Below are positions 42,701-54,979 of a stretch of 64,000 nt of DNA, piece by piece; position 1 is the stretch's first letter, and the number at the start of each line of letters is the position of its first letter. The DNA is taken from positions 464,798,321-464,862,320 of the forward strand of contig CM060990.1 of assembly GCA_030765065.1 (NCBI GenBank), given 5' to 3'. The notes under the pieces are model-generated. The model was not told the DNA's origin and ran no database searches. It saw nothing but the letters and a program-made list of their open reading frames with translations. A program made the translations under genes and the position numbers. The DNA is from Deroplatys truncata. Its lineage: Eukaryota > Arthropoda > Insecta > Mantodea > Mantidae.

Positions 42701-43624
42701 ATGACATCAGTGAAGCAACATATAGCAAGCGAGCTCCATGCTCCAGCCCGGAGAAACTTCATGCGTCGAGAGATTATCAGCAAGGGGCTCCACGACTTGG
42801 TGCAGATCGACTTGGTGGAGATGATACCGCATGCAAAAATCAATAAGAATTTCATGTACATCATCATTGCAATCAACTTCTACTCTAAAATGGCATATGC
42901 GAGACCGCTAATGGACAAGACAGGACTTCAAGTTGCAAAGGCTATGGAAGATATACTGCAAGAAATGGTAACCCCACCCAAAAACATACAGAGTGATAAT
43001 GGAAAAGAATTTTATAATAAACATTTTAAAAAATTAATGACAAAATATAACATCAATTACTACAGTACCTATACACATGTGAAGGCAGCTGCTGTTGAAC
43101 GGTTAACAACAACTTTAAAGAATATGATGTATCACGAATTTCTAGCCAAAGGATCATAAACGTGGCTAGATCTTTTACCTCAGATCATTGCAAGATATAA
43201 CAACACTTACCACTCCACTATTCGAATGAAGCCTATAGAGGTGAAGAACAATGATCTTCTTCTGACTGTATATAACTACACTCAAGATCGAAGAGAGAAG
43301 AGAGGGGCAAAAAACGTTAGTGTTGGTGATTATGTGAGGATATCAAAGGACAAGGGACATTTTGAAAAGGGCTTTGAAGCTAATTGGAGTGTTGAAATAT
43401 TTCAAGTTGTTCGTGTGAATCACACCAATCCCGTTACATACATGCTAAAAGGTAATGACGGTGATGAGATAAAGGGGTCCTTTTATGGCCATGAACTGCG
43501 ATCTACACTGCACCCTAATAGATTTCTGGTAGAGAAAGTATTACGCAGGCAGGGAAATAGGATTCTTTTAAAGTGGTATGGATTCCCTAATACTCAATGG
43601 ATTGACAGAAAGGATTTATTGTAG
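42701..43624 (+). pseudogene. Retroviral-type integrase with chromodomain, one in-frame stop
   Basis: DDE core: Asp in LVQIDLVEM, Asp in IQSDNGKEF, Glu in VERLTTTLK (34 residues after the second Asp). A TAA at 43157-43159 breaks the frame just after this, and the same frame continues at once with WLDLLPQII and the strand-transfer C-terminal region. The C-terminus is a chromodomain: FLVEKVLRRQGNRILLKWYG ... WIDRKDL. The N-terminal zinc-binding part seems short or missing. Chromodomains steer integration to marked chromatin in related elements. Confidence 0.85.
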
Positions 43625-44158
43625 AAAAATAACAATGAAAATATAGAGGCTTTCATTCCACAATAACGCGTGTTTTTTATTTTATTATATATGATGTGTC
43701 AAAAATGAAATTCATTATTTAAAAACATTTCTTTGTGATTGCATGGTTTACATACATTTTATACATGATTAAAATCAATAAATAGTTTAACTAAAAAATC
43801 ATAAACAAAAAATTACATGTATATACAACTACATTATTATTTGCATTTTTACGGTTAACCCTTCATATATACATACATACACACATAATACATACATGAA
43901 AAAAACACTCGCTCACTAGACTGCATTTTACATGCATTTTATAAAATTCAAAATCAATAAATTAATAAACAGAAAAGACTTAACAATTCATAAAAGCTAA
44001 ATATTTACATTATCCATATACATATATAAACACACACATACACAACCACTCACACACATACACACGCACACACACGCACACAGAAAAAAAATTTTTTTAA
44101 AAAAATTCCACAACTAAAAATTTACAATAGTAAATACATATATACATCTAAGGGTCAG
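43625..44158. other. AT-rich convergent 3' region
   Basis: Lies between the integrase and polymerase 3' ends. Contains cataca and cacacaca tracts (about 43865-43895 and 44025-44085) and many AT runs with aataaa-like signals on both strands. No gene. Confidence 0.7.
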
Positions 44159-47100
44159 TCATACGCAGACAATAGTGACCCCAGGAATTGTCTGGTCTGA
44201 GCCTTCAATGAGTTTTCTCTTGTCGTCTCTACCACAGAGAGCGACCTTATTCATTTCCATGGTCGAGACTTTATGTTTGAAACTTCGAAATGTTGTTGTT
44301 TTTGTTAAAAAGAATTCTAATATCATTTAGTCAGCAGAAATAGTGCTCAAAATATATGTTGATGCCCTTTGCTTTCATCATAGTTTGGTCCTCGTGCCTG
44401 TATGCATATAACTTGGACCTTAGCCCAACATATTCTATCATAGGGATTCCTGCAAGCTCATCCTTGAACAGGCCGATGACTTTCTTGTTTTCCGGTGTAA
44501 TTCCGTAGCAGTTTTGCGTTTCGTAATTTGATGTGTCAAAATGCTCCTGATTTTCTCTAATAAATTTGTATATGTCACTTGAGGTTTCCAGAATAAATGC
44601 ATCTGTGTCCATGTAACTTAAAATTAAATCTTCTAGGCCTGGCTTCAATATATCACAATAAAAGCTGTAAATGATATGGCTTGCCCTATGTAGATGGGTT
44701 TTCTCATGTAAGCTTCCTCTCCGGCAAGTTCTATCCCTACACGATTTTCTGCAAATAAAATGCTCCGAACGTAAGTTGGTCGCGCTGTCAATTTCTTGCA
44801 TTGCTTCCAACTTGTAACGATGCGGAAGTCATTGTATTTGCGTACATTTTCAATAAATTTGCCATATACAGAGTTTTTCATTTTCTTCCATAAATTCTGA
44901 CCTAATTTGGAAGTTTCCCTTGCACGTCTCTCTGTATTTATATTAATGTAGGTTTTCAGCCATTCTGACTGATCATATGCAACCACTCTATGGATCTTCT
45001 TTAACTTCATGCCCAAGTCAATGCACTGCTGGAGGTTTCTGTAGTGCAAGGTATACTTCTGTTTGTTCTCTAGTGTTGCCAGCAGTTTCTTGTATTGGCC
45101 TCCAGGTGGTATCTCTCTTTTCGGGCAGAGAGGAAGGTTATTATGCTCATCATGTAGGTGCTCAGGGTACTCGAGGTCGACTTCCAGGACGTATCCAGTT
45201 GGGGAATCAGGAGCAACAGCAAAGAAGTTTATGTTTAAAATTTCTTCGGGTAAAAGTCATCTGAGGTTCTTGTGCGGCATGGGGCTCGCCATTGAAGCCC
45301 CATATAAATTGTTGATGTCGAGATAGGCCAAATATAAGTTTTTTTTGTTTCTGATTGTGTCCAGGAATGTACTTGTTGTTGGCTTTGGCATGTCTCTTTG
45401 ACACGATACACATTCCGCCCCTGTTTCCTCCCTCAAAGAATTTAATCATTTCCTCATCATGGATGAGGTCAAGCTTGACCTGAGTCACCTTGAGCATTGC
45501 ATCAAATGCAAGTCCTGGTAGGGTATAGTACCAGCAGGGGCCCAAGTTATATACCTCCAGAGAGAGATCCCTAAACTTCTCGAATGCATCGGCCAACAAG
45601 AGCGTATTCGTTTTCAAATAGAGGTCGCTGTATTCGCCCAGATTGCTAATGTTGAAGGTATCCCAGACTTTGACAGCATGATTGTATTCTTCTTGTGTTA
45701 TACCATCAAATTTTTCAATGGAAGGCAATGCTGTTTCCTCTAGTCTTGAAGGAGAGTCGACGTAGCTGTAAGGGAATATTCCCTTAGATCTCACTAACTG
45801 CTGATGTTCAGGATCGGGATACTCAGAGTTCGTAATCTTGAACTCATCACTACTGAGCATGCAGGCTAAACTAGATAGCTTATCGTCCAAGAACTTAAAG
45901 CTATCTAGAAACCTGAAAAAGATAGTCCTGTACTTTTTGCTGAATGATATATATTGCTCAGAGGAGTTTGAGATACACGAAATGGGGTGATCACCATATG
46001 CCAGGTGTTGCATCAGGAAATTACTGTCATAATTGCTAAGGCAATAAAAAAGATGGGTATAAAGTTAGGTACCCTTCTATTTAAATTGCATGCATTATGA
46101 GCAGCCCTCTGGAATACACCGGTCACATGGCAGTGGTCACGTACCTTCAAGTCGTCTGCCTCAAACTCCTTCTTGCATATGTGGCAATGACGAGCATTAT
46201 CGAAATCAGCAACGTCCTGAGCAATCAAGGTCATTTCTTCATTGCGACTATATTGCTCAATAACCATGTCGGCTATTAACCTAAGCTCAATGAAGAACTC
46301 CTTGTTTACATCAGGGCCTCTGAATAGCTTAAACCTCGACAATGAATCGTCATGGCGACATACGAGCTTAAGCGATATAGATATAGCCTCATGATGCTGG
46401 ATAGCCCGAGTCCATCTCTGATTAGCCGACGGTTCACAGGACTGAACTCGGGTTAACACGCTCTCAATATCGGCATACACAACAAAAAGTACAGGACTAC
46501 CCTTCGAGTATGATGAGAACTCAATCACTTCACCCTGATTGAGCACCTGGCACTGCATGCACTTCAATTGATGCTTTTTAAAAGCACCTTCATTATTGAA
46601 GTGCTTCAGGCAGGGCTCGCATACCCATTGTTTCCCGTTATGTTTACTGATTTGCCTTGAAGTCAGTTTTGACATATCCTTAATCAGACAGTAGTGAGAT
46701 CTTCCGTTTTGTTCAATTAGTAGTAAGTTAACATTGAAATCTTTCCTGCTGCTGGCTTGATATAGCGGTATAATTGTGCACTCCCTTTCTACTCCAAATA
46801 CTGATACTGATACTCTTGTGTTTTGCTGTTCAAAGTCTGAAATCTGGTGTAGCCTTACAGGGAAGTCTATCCCACTGTAGTTGAATGCAGAGAATAACCG
46901 CTCTGCAGGGTATTTGTTCGTTCTATTAGCATTCAGGATCGCTGGATACTTTTCAAACACCATGCAAAACAGTATTCGTCGTTGTTTTTTATGTTTGATA
47001 CAGTTTTCTTAGCCTTGATTACACTGGGTAACTCTATGTATCACGATGCATTCGGGGGATCATAGAAGCTAGTTTCAATAACAAGCGCCCTGACAGCGAA

Positions 47101-47505
47101 CAGAGATTTTGAGCTTGCACCTCCTTCGAAATTCGAGATGTTTTCTAGAATTTCATGGACCATAGAAGTGTATAGGACATCGAGATTACTTGATTGAAGA
47201 CCCAGCTTTGTCTTACTATTGAAAAAGATGGTTTCTGCATGCTCTTTTTCAGGAGTTTGTATTAGGTAGGTGATCTCGATGGATGCGTTTACTTTAAAAC
47301 CAGAAGAGCTTCTCCCGAGTACAGAAACCATCTCTCCCAATACAAGACGTCTGCATTCCTGCAGAAATTGACCGGGGTCAGCTATCTCTAAGGTGTTTTC
47401 TATGCGGCTATTGAAAAGGCGGCCCTTGGACGCCGATTCAATAACCTTGCACTCTAGCTGAGTATGGCTAACCTTTAGTTTTTTGGTGATGTTCCTGTTT
47501 AAGTG
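44159..47505 (-). pseudogene. Protein-primed-type family B DNA polymerase (Polinton PolB), multiply frameshifted
   Basis: Pieces in order on the minus strand: N-terminal region 47041-47505 (stop TGA at 47041-47043); 46013-46963 with exonuclease motif VYADIES and a Cys/His cluster CHICKKEF ... VRDHCHVTG ... AHNACN; 45207-46013 with YLKTNTLLLADAFEKFRDLS, YYTLPGLAFDAMLK and RGGMCIVSKRHAKANN; palm motif A DINNLYG in a shifted frame near 45330; 44645-45049 with motif B WKKMKNSVYGKF; 44331-44810 with motif C YMDTDAF; C-terminal ALCGRDDKRK near 44200. At least five stops or frameshifts. Length is in the usual range of about 1100 residues. Genome replication enzyme of the element. Confidence 0.9.
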
Positions 47506-49923
47506 TCGTCACTATCGGAGTCAGCAGTGGTGGTTGAGTTGTCACAATGGTTGCGACCGATGCCTGATGGCCCTGCAACTGGTGATGGAGGTGCCATTGA
47601 AGATCCTTGATGGGCAAGGAGGTTAATTCCTTGACCGTGCTCCTCTTCAGCCTCGTGAGGTCTTTTGGTACCCCGGAGCAATGCATACTCAGGCTCCGGG
47701 ATCCTGACCACTATTGAAGGTTCTATAACAATAACAAGGTGGAATTAATTGGAATGTCAGTTAAAATAGAAATGCGAGAATATATGTTTATTTAAATCAT
47801 TGAAGAAAAAGCTTAAAGTCACGTGTTAATGTTGCGATAATTATTTATATAATTGTATATTTTAATAAATAAAAAATTAGTGAAAAAGTTGATTGAGAAA
47901 AGTTATGCGTTAACGTTACGATAATTATTATGTAATTGTATATTTTAATCAATAAAAATAATTAAAAAATTTTATTGGGAAAAGTTATGCGTTAACGTTA
48001 CGATAATTATTTATGTAATGATGTTACTAGAATAAATGAAGTTAAAAAACTCACCGTTCAATTCACGAAGCATCTGCAGGTACACGGTCCTGTAGGCACA
48101 ATTTACGTAAGTGCACACCTCGCTAGGAATAATCGTCCATGGATCTCCTACAGGCATCGGTGCAACATCCTCGAATCCGGGAGGCGGCGGGGTCAGGTAG
48201 TCTTGAGAAAATATAGGCGAGGGCAAGCTACCACCATCGTCAATCTCCCCCACTCCGACTGAAGTTGTTTCAGGAACTACAACAAAGAAGCAAAAAGTGG
48301 AATTAGCTTCACATTGAATATTTTTAATTGAAAGGTGCTAGTAAATTGAATGCTTCATTCCATAATTGAAATTCTGAATTGTTCTGTGGTTATACATTGA
48401 TTAATGATAAAGATAATATTTCTAGAAAAAAGTTAAGTGTAATAATATATCTAAACTCACCGTTCACTTCGTTAAGCATCTTTATTGCAGCAACGTGGCA
48501 TTCACAGTTATTGTACGTGCAACACTGGTCTGAAGCGCTGCCCATGCCTGCATTCACCCCTGTAACGGGAGTGACATCCTCAAATCCAGGTGGCGGTGGA
48601 ATAATATAATCACCCCCCGATAAGATTGGTGACGGGGGCTATTAGAAATGTAAGTGCTATGCAGCGGCACATCTGATATGTGATCCCCCGCCAGGGGTGT
48701 CGGCATGTTGTACATCATGACGTTATTAATGGGCTCTCTATTAACTTGCATAAGTTGGTTAATTCGAGAGCCCGCTCCTCTGACGAGTGCCGCTCTGGCG
48801 ACTCCCATGCAGTTTGCAGTATTACCTTTGAAAAAGTTTAAATGTGTAAATTAAATTGTTTTTATAACTGATAAAAGATGAATGAGTAGAGAAACACGTG
48901 TAATATAAAATAAATGAGTAGAGGAAATCGTATGAATGTTAATAGAATGCATTGTGAAAAAGCCGTATGAAGGTTTAAGGAAAGAGGAATTTGTAGCGGA
49001 AATCGTATGAATGTTAATAGAAGAATGCGAAGAGAAATAATGTGAATGTCAATAGAGAAATGTGTTGAGAAAACCAAATGAATGTTTACAGAAGAAGGTG
49101 TAGAGAAAATCATATAAATGTTACAGAAGAATGTGTTGAGAATATCATGTGAATGTTTATGCAAGAAGAACATTTAGCGAAAATCATATGAATGTTAATA
49201 GAAGAATGCGAGCAGAAATCATATGAATGCTAATAGAGGAATGTGATGAGAAATTATATGAATGTTTGCAGAAGAAGAAGAACGTGTAGTGAAATCATAT
49301 GAATGTTAATAGAAGAATGCTAGGAGAAATCATGTGAATGTTAATAAAGGAATGTGCTGAGAAAACCATATGAATGTTTGCAGAAGAACGTGTAGTGAAA
49401 TCATATGAATGTTAATAGAAGAATGCGAGGAGAAATAGAAGAGTGCATGGGAAAAATAATATGAATAGTAATATAAGAATGTGATGAGAATATCATATGA
49501 ATGTTTGCAGAAGAAGAACGTGTAGTGAAACCATATGAATGTTAATAGAATGCAAGGAGAAATCATGTGAATGTCAATAGAGGAATGTGTTGAGAAAACC
49601 ATATGAATGTTTACAGAAGAACGTGTAGCGAAAATCATATGAATGTTAATAGAAGAATGCTAGGAGAAATCATATGAATGTTTACAGAAGAATGTGTAGC
49701 GAAATCGTATGAATGTTAATAGAGGAAGAATGATTAGAGATTAAGTATGAATGTTTATACCGGTATCTAAAGAACTATTTTACACCTTTGACGAAAGCGC
49801 TACATTTTTTAACAATTCTGATGTTAATTATTAAAGAAATGAACAATTCAGATAAACAATATGGTATTCTTGCAATGATTCGTGTTTCACCTAGCCATGT
49901 AAAAAAACTCACTCACCTTGCAT
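47499..49923 (-). pseudogene. Right-end four-exon gene with duplicated PPPPGFEDV exons
   Basis: Exon 1, 49917-49923 (ATGCAAG), meets GTGAGT. Exon 2, 48461-48825, continues in frame (NTANCMGVARAAL). Exon 3 is 48055-48276. Exon 4, 47499-47722, ends in an acidic DSDSDDT tail. Exons 2 and 3 end with the same phase and the same NG/GTGAGT junction, and both contain YxxPPPPGFEDVxP followed by CTYxNC, so they are tandem duplicates. A one-base shift in exon 2 near 48640 disrupts the product. The function is unknown. Exon 1 is identical in form to that of the element 1 gene at 1766. Confidence 0.65.
48880..49740 (-). repeat. Intronic minisatellite
   Basis: Within intron 1 of the right-end gene. About 20 degenerate units of about 40 bp built on gaagaatgcgaggagaaatcatatgaatgttaat (quoted in part). 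The equivalent intron in element 1 (1880-2280) has a related repeat. Minus-strand frames across it are artefacts. Confidence 0.85.
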
Positions 49924-50029
49924 TATGTAGATGACGATGAATGCAGTCTAGAAGACAATAGCGCTGAATTGGATTAAGCTGTATCACTAACTTAATAAAG
50001 TCGCAGTGGCTTCCTTATCCACCAGCGCT

Positions 50030-50150
50030 TGTTTATATAAGGACCTAGAGCCCCTCAGGCAATTTCAAGCGTTGGTATGGCGGGGGAGATATTACACGTC
50101 ACGTGATTATTGTATCCAATATAATCATCTCTTGCAGCGCATGCGCAGAG
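50030..50150 (-). promoter_or_regulatory. Conserved promoter cassette of the right-end gene
   Basis: Minus strand, in order: GCGCATGCGC (50137-50146), attgg (50116-50120), CACGTGACGTG (50095-50105) and TATA (ttatataaa, 50032-50040). It drives the gene with ATG at 49923. Same modules as at 1524-1645. Confidence 0.75.
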
Positions 50151-50261
50151 AGAAGTAGCCCTCGGGCAATTCAGGTGACGCCTGGAAGTCGGGGTGGAAT
50201 GGGGTGGTGTTCTATGATGCTTGTCTAGTGGGAACTCAAGGCTCTCTCTTTTCCCACAGTA

Positions 50262-50907
50262 GGACAAAGACAGGGGCTAGCATAAATCCACCCTCAGATT
50301 CTTTTGTTAAGCTAGCAGGTGTTCGAGAAACAATGGAAAGGGACCGGCTTTGTTATGGGGCAGTGGAATGAGAAATGCCAGAAAGAAGGCTTGCCCCGGA
50401 CAATAGAACGACCCTAATTTATCATGGGCTTTGTTCATTTTGACAGTTGAAGGGCAAGCGTTGTTCTTTTGTTAAAAGCTAGTGGAATGAGTATGCCAGA
50501 TAGTCTTTCTAAAGTAGCCTTGTCCCGGACAATAGAAAGGCACACAATAGAATCTCTTCCTTTGTCCTGCATCCTCATTGTTCATTTTGACAGTGATGAA
50601 TAGCCTCTTGGGTGGGCTGTCACAGGTGCAGAAGTGGTCGGATGTGGACTGGGTAGGAAAATCATCTTGCCTTTGTTACAGAACCTTAAATTTATGATCC
50701 CTTTGTTCGTTATGACAGGTGAAGGATACCCTTAATTGCTTAACTGTTAAGCTTCCATTGTACACAACAAGATTTATGGCCGCAGCTGCAAGTAAAAGTA
50801 CCAAGGAGCTGCGGGTGGAAGGGGGAAGTGGGGGAGGGAGCTCATTTGCATATGAATAGACATTCCATGCATATTAAGTGATACATCTCTCTCATTTCTA
50901 TACTACT
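50262..50907 (-). repeat. Right terminal inverted repeat of element 2
   Basis: Inverted partner of 33162-33838. Outermost bases ctatactact are followed by the target duplication. Confidence 0.9.
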
Positions 50908-50913
50908 CACGGG

Positions 50914-51255
50914 ACCACCGGCTTTATTTTCCTTACGAAGGAAGCCATGCTAAGGATTTTTACGCCTGAAAAAATCCATCGCCCTCTGCCGGGTTTGAAC
51001 CCGCGACCTCTGGAACTACAGGCTGGCATGGTAACCACTACACACGGAGGACGATATTTTTTGAAAATGGGAACCCACAATAAGGGTCAAAATAAATTGA
51101 TCCTAAAATAATCATCACAACGTCTTCCAAATAAAACACGACTGATGGCATTTACTTTCTCCCATAATATCAAGCAACTTTTATCCAAGGCATTTCTTTC
51201 TACAATGCTTAGTTTTGGAGATATTGTATAGTCTCCACTTAAATGGTCTACCCTG
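50914..51255 (-). mobile_element. Mariner-type non-autonomous element, right half
   Basis: Inverted partner of 32834-33161, ending aaatggtctaccctg before TA (51256-51257). Carries a tRNA 3'-half-like segment gggtttgaacccgcgacctc near 50990. Confidence 0.8.
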
Positions 51256-51699
51256 TATATAGATGTTATTCTTTAAATAACGGTATCTAAAAGCTGCAAA
51301 GTGTATTCATTAAGAAGGCTTTACTGAACTAGATAATTGGTTAACCATTTATTAATACCAGCTAGTAAAACATTTCCAGAGTCCAAAGAAGAATATGTAG
51401 ATTGCATATTCCGCTAGTAAATATTGGATGGCTTCATTTTCGACAACCTTTTTATATATCGTTCCTCGTGTTTGGAATATTTTATGCTGAACCTAGAAAC
51501 CTCTTAAGATCTCTGCACAGGAATTTTCCAAGCGACTTTTAAAACAACTCTCTTCCGTTTACATTAATCTCATCGGAAAAAATCTGGATGTATATAGGCA
51601 GTATTTTTAGTTAAAACCTTACGTTTACCTTCATCATTTGCAATAAAAGGAGCATGTAAAATTATGTTTCGGCATAGCGATACGAAAAGTCTAGGAGAA
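51256..51699. other. Unassigned host DNA
   Basis: AT-rich; no gene or repeat recognised. Confidence 0.5.
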
Positions 51700-51880
51700 A
51701 AGGGGTAAAAGGTAAAGGTACGGACTAACGGAGGGGCCCCCCGCAACCCAGGCAGAGCGCCGTAAAAAGCCGCAATGGCCCTTCTTGGTTCTACCGTGAC
51801 CCCTGGGAGGGAGATAGGGAGAGATGGGGGACCTCCGGAGTCGCACACGTCATCATGGCGCCACCTCGCTCGGCAGAAAA
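51700..51880. repeat. GC-rich repeat-like segment
   Basis: ggtaaaggtaaaggtacgg-type start, then gccgcaatggcccttcttgg and gacctccggagtcgcacacg, ending gccacctcgctcgg. Looks like an interspersed repeat; family unknown. Confidence 0.4.
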
Positions 51881-52947
51881 AGGGGTGTGTCCAGTTACGA
51901 ATAAATTACAGGAAAAATTCTGATTTTTTTTAAAACCTACTAATTATGCAAGCAATTCCACATGAATTCTATTTTGAAACGTGTTTTATTGTTACATCTG
52001 TCTTATTCAACATTGCACAAATAATATTTGTATTTGAAATGTGTGATAAGTTGTAAAACCCTATGGTAACTACCTAAACTCTGACAAGTAGCCCGACATA
52101 GTTTTATAAAAATTAATTTAACATTTACAAATAACATGTAAATGAAACCTATAGTTAAAGGTGGTTGATATAATGTTGTTATAAGGTTGATTTTCCATTA
52201 AACCTCCTTGAGATAGTGCATTAATTGTGCGTGAATAAGTACTGTAATCAATACATAAAGAAGATGTTGAACACAACAGATACTTGGTCCGCGTCTCTTC
52301 TTTTTTCTGTGTCCTAAAACGCTCGCTTCCAAAGCTTTGTCCAAATTGGTAAACAGTTTAGATGTGTGTAAGGGATTGAAAATGTAGGTAATGTTTCTTG
52401 TAAACCGTAAGGTTTCTATATTTTTTTCGTGGCCTACAGATTAAGTGTCAAAATTTTTCTCCAAGCGGTGAGATGATGCAGATGAATATGCAGCGATAGG
52501 TAGTTTATTAGAAGTTGTGGTGCAGTCTATAATGTTTGCCTAATTATAATGTGACACTAACACGTCAATGCATCCTTCGCTTTTTGATGTTGCACGGTAG
52601 ATACGATGTCACACATGCTTCCACTTTATATTCTGTATCAAAGCTAACACGAATGCATTACTGTGATCCACTGCAATAGATAGGTAACAATGCAATGAGA
52701 ATTCTAGAATGTTTCCCATCTAATAGTAAAAAAACAAAAAGCAGTTGCCGCTCATAACTTGCAAGTTTGGGAGGGTGACCGTGGCGTTTCCGCACCTCAA
52801 ACCTGCTTTATGCGATGAATTTCACTGCAAATCTTAACATAGAAAAATATGTATATAAAGAAAATGTAGAGTAAGCAACATTCCATATCGTTTTGTGTTT
52901 ATGTAGTCAATCGTACAATAGTTTTAATGGCTATAACATTCCGTATA
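51881..52947. other. Unassigned host DNA
   Basis: AT-rich, no open frame of note, no repeats seen. Confidence 0.5.
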
Positions 52948-53545
52948 ACCGAGCGAGATGACTCCACGGTAACGTGTGAGGCTCGCATTCGGGAGGTATC
53001 AGGTTCGATTCCCGTTCGCCCGGCCACTCTATCCATAGGTTTCTTCGTTTCCCGAGGTTGGTATGCAAATGCTGGGGTGGTTCCCCTTCTACCATGAATT
53101 TCCTGTCCATAATTTCCTGTCCCCATTGTTACCTTTCATCTGTTTTACCTCATCTGTTTAAGGGTTGTAGGACCAGGCGACGGCGGTTGGTGTATTGCGG
53201 CAGGATGGTGGAATTTACACTACGGAAAGATTTCTCCCTGATGCTTGGCGGGACTGCTGGGCCCCCTTCCTTCCTGGGAGTGTCTCTCTATTCCCGAAAA
53301 CACCAGGATGCGGGTGGCTAAGGCAGGGTTAGCCGGTGTTAAGATTTTTTCCTGTTGGAATCGTTAGGGACCCCGTCCTTACAACGCATACCCTTGGCTG
53401 GACCTGGTTGCCCTTTGGGTCTTTTCCTTCTCCCTTCTTCCAGGGGCCACATTGGAATCACAAAGGGTCCACTATGGCCTACTTGCCGGTGCTGTGCTCC
53501 AGTTACTGGAGGCCCCTCCGTCTGCCTACTCCTAGCTTCTTGTTC
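52948..53545 (+). mobile_element. Long tRNA-derived SINE
   Basis: Head ccgagcgagatgactccacgg with B-box-like caggttcgattcccg, signature gtatgcaaatgctggggtgg, then a body different from the 22619 subfamily (gggaccccgtccttacaacg), shared in part with the minus-strand copy at 59330-59825. Confidence 0.7.
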
Positions 53546-54462
53546 TGAATATGTTACTGTTCGCATCACTAAGCCATGTCTCCTTTAGATTCATTTCCGT
53601 TCCTCTCATCCTCAAGTTTCCGTCGTGATTTCTATTCTGAGAACATTTGCACTTCATAACAGTTTTTGTATCATATATACGGGGGTCTTGGATTTATTCG
53701 GCCCTTTGTGGCCAGTCCGTTGTCTGCGTGACGTCAATACTTTGAAGTGAGAGCATTACCAGTGCCTCTAGCAGAGGACTAGCGAAAGATGAGTGGAAGG
53801 GGTGGATGTCCACAGTCACGAGGTCACTTTAGTGAAATGGGACTTGTATCGTCCTTTCCAGTATTTACATTTGGAACTTCTTTCGTTTGCGTCTCGTAAA
53901 TTCGCAATCTCGGCATCTATGCTGATAGGTAACTTAAATAATTGGACGGTTTTTGCAGCGTAGAGTGTCTAGGCTTTAATGGCACCACTTTAACTTTTTT
54001 AATATAAAACAACTGAAGTAATCTTTATAAGTATTTTAAAAGTATGCTTAAATATTTTAGTTGTTTCTCCTTTTTTGTTAAATTAAAACTAATTAGTTTT
54101 ATCATGTTTTGTCTCGGGACTTCATGAAATTCTGAGCAAGAACGGAAAAAACCATTTTCACAGCGACCAAATCGTAACGAAAGATTTCCCCTCATATCCT
54201 TCCAGTTCGGAAGTAGCACTCAACCACGTAAATTCTGTGATCGGTGGTCACTTCCATCTCGCATGCAGAGAACGCAAAAAAAATGTCCTAGTGAAAAACA
54301 GTTCTGCACCGCCGCTTTACATCAACCTGTTTACGAAGTCGGAAACGTATACAGTCCGAAGTTCAATTCCGCACCTCCCCTTTGAGACAAGAGGCTCGTT
54401 GAACTAATAATACGTCATTCATTTAAACCGGCTGGCGGTAAAGGCCGAATAAATCTGAATAC
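53546..54462. other. Unassigned host DNA
   Basis: No gene recognised. Contains a possible upstream region for the candidate exon below. Confidence 0.45.
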
Positions 54463-54663
54463 CCGTTATATATATATATAACCTTCTTCGCCGACACTGG
54501 TTTGTCTATCCACTGGAATTTCTGTTTCAAATCTGCTTCCTGTTTCGTCTTCTGAAACAGTTTTACGGATATGGCTAGCAATCCAAATCCAACCCCCGAA
54601 TCTGGAGGACCGGTGGTTCCAGACGTCGGGAGTGTCAGTCCGGTACTTACTAAAATAAGCTCC
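54463..54663 (+). other. Candidate host promoter and first exon
   Basis: A TA-run (tatatatatatataa ending at about 54481) is followed about 90 bp later by ATG at 54571 in a fair context (cggatATGG) and a 31-codon frame MASNPNPTPESGGPVVPDVG ending at TAG 54661. A second short frame MNISSSTKIYPKTAVSPPSV at 54742 runs into gtatgt. It could be the start of a host gene, but nothing confirms it. Confidence 0.2.
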
Positions 54664-54979
54664 TAGGGAAACCGTAATTAAGAACCTTCTTGTAACGTAT
54701 AAGGTGTTTTAAGAAAACACTTAATATGTAGAAATGAAGCAATGAATATCTCAAGCAGCACCAAGATCTACCCCAAGACTGCTGTTTCACCTCCCTCTGT
54801 TCGCAAGCGGTATGTATATAAGGTACTATTGGTAAGTATTGTATGTTTAGTATTCTTAAATTTCCACTGTGGATATGCAATTTTCGAGAAAGCACACTCT
54901 TCTTCTCTACCAACTCCCCAGTTATCTCCGAGAACCTCAAGAGGCTGTGTACAACCCTATACCAGAAGCTTCTAATTCA

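Larger units (their letters stand above)
33162..50907. mobile_element. Polinton/Maverick (adintovirus-like) element 2, nearly complete
   Basis: 17.7 kb, beginning agtagtatag and ending ctatactact. Both ends are flanked by the 6-bp direct repeat cacggg (33156-33161 and 50908-50913). TIRs are about 650 bp. The gene set is the Polinton core (capsid, penton, protease, ATPase, family B polymerase, integrase) plus the PLA2-like protein of adintoviruses, a fibre-like protein and DUF8207. The AG...CT ends and 6-bp duplication are the known Polinton signature. Several genes carry stops, so this copy is endogenous and inactive as it stands. Confidence 0.95.

Noticed and set aside
45063-45326. Plus-strand frames at 44977-45326
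   Set aside because: Antisense shadows of the polymerase gene.
48862-49638. Minus-strand Phe/His-rich frames
   Set aside because: They cross the intronic minisatellite between exons 1 and 2 of the right-end gene.
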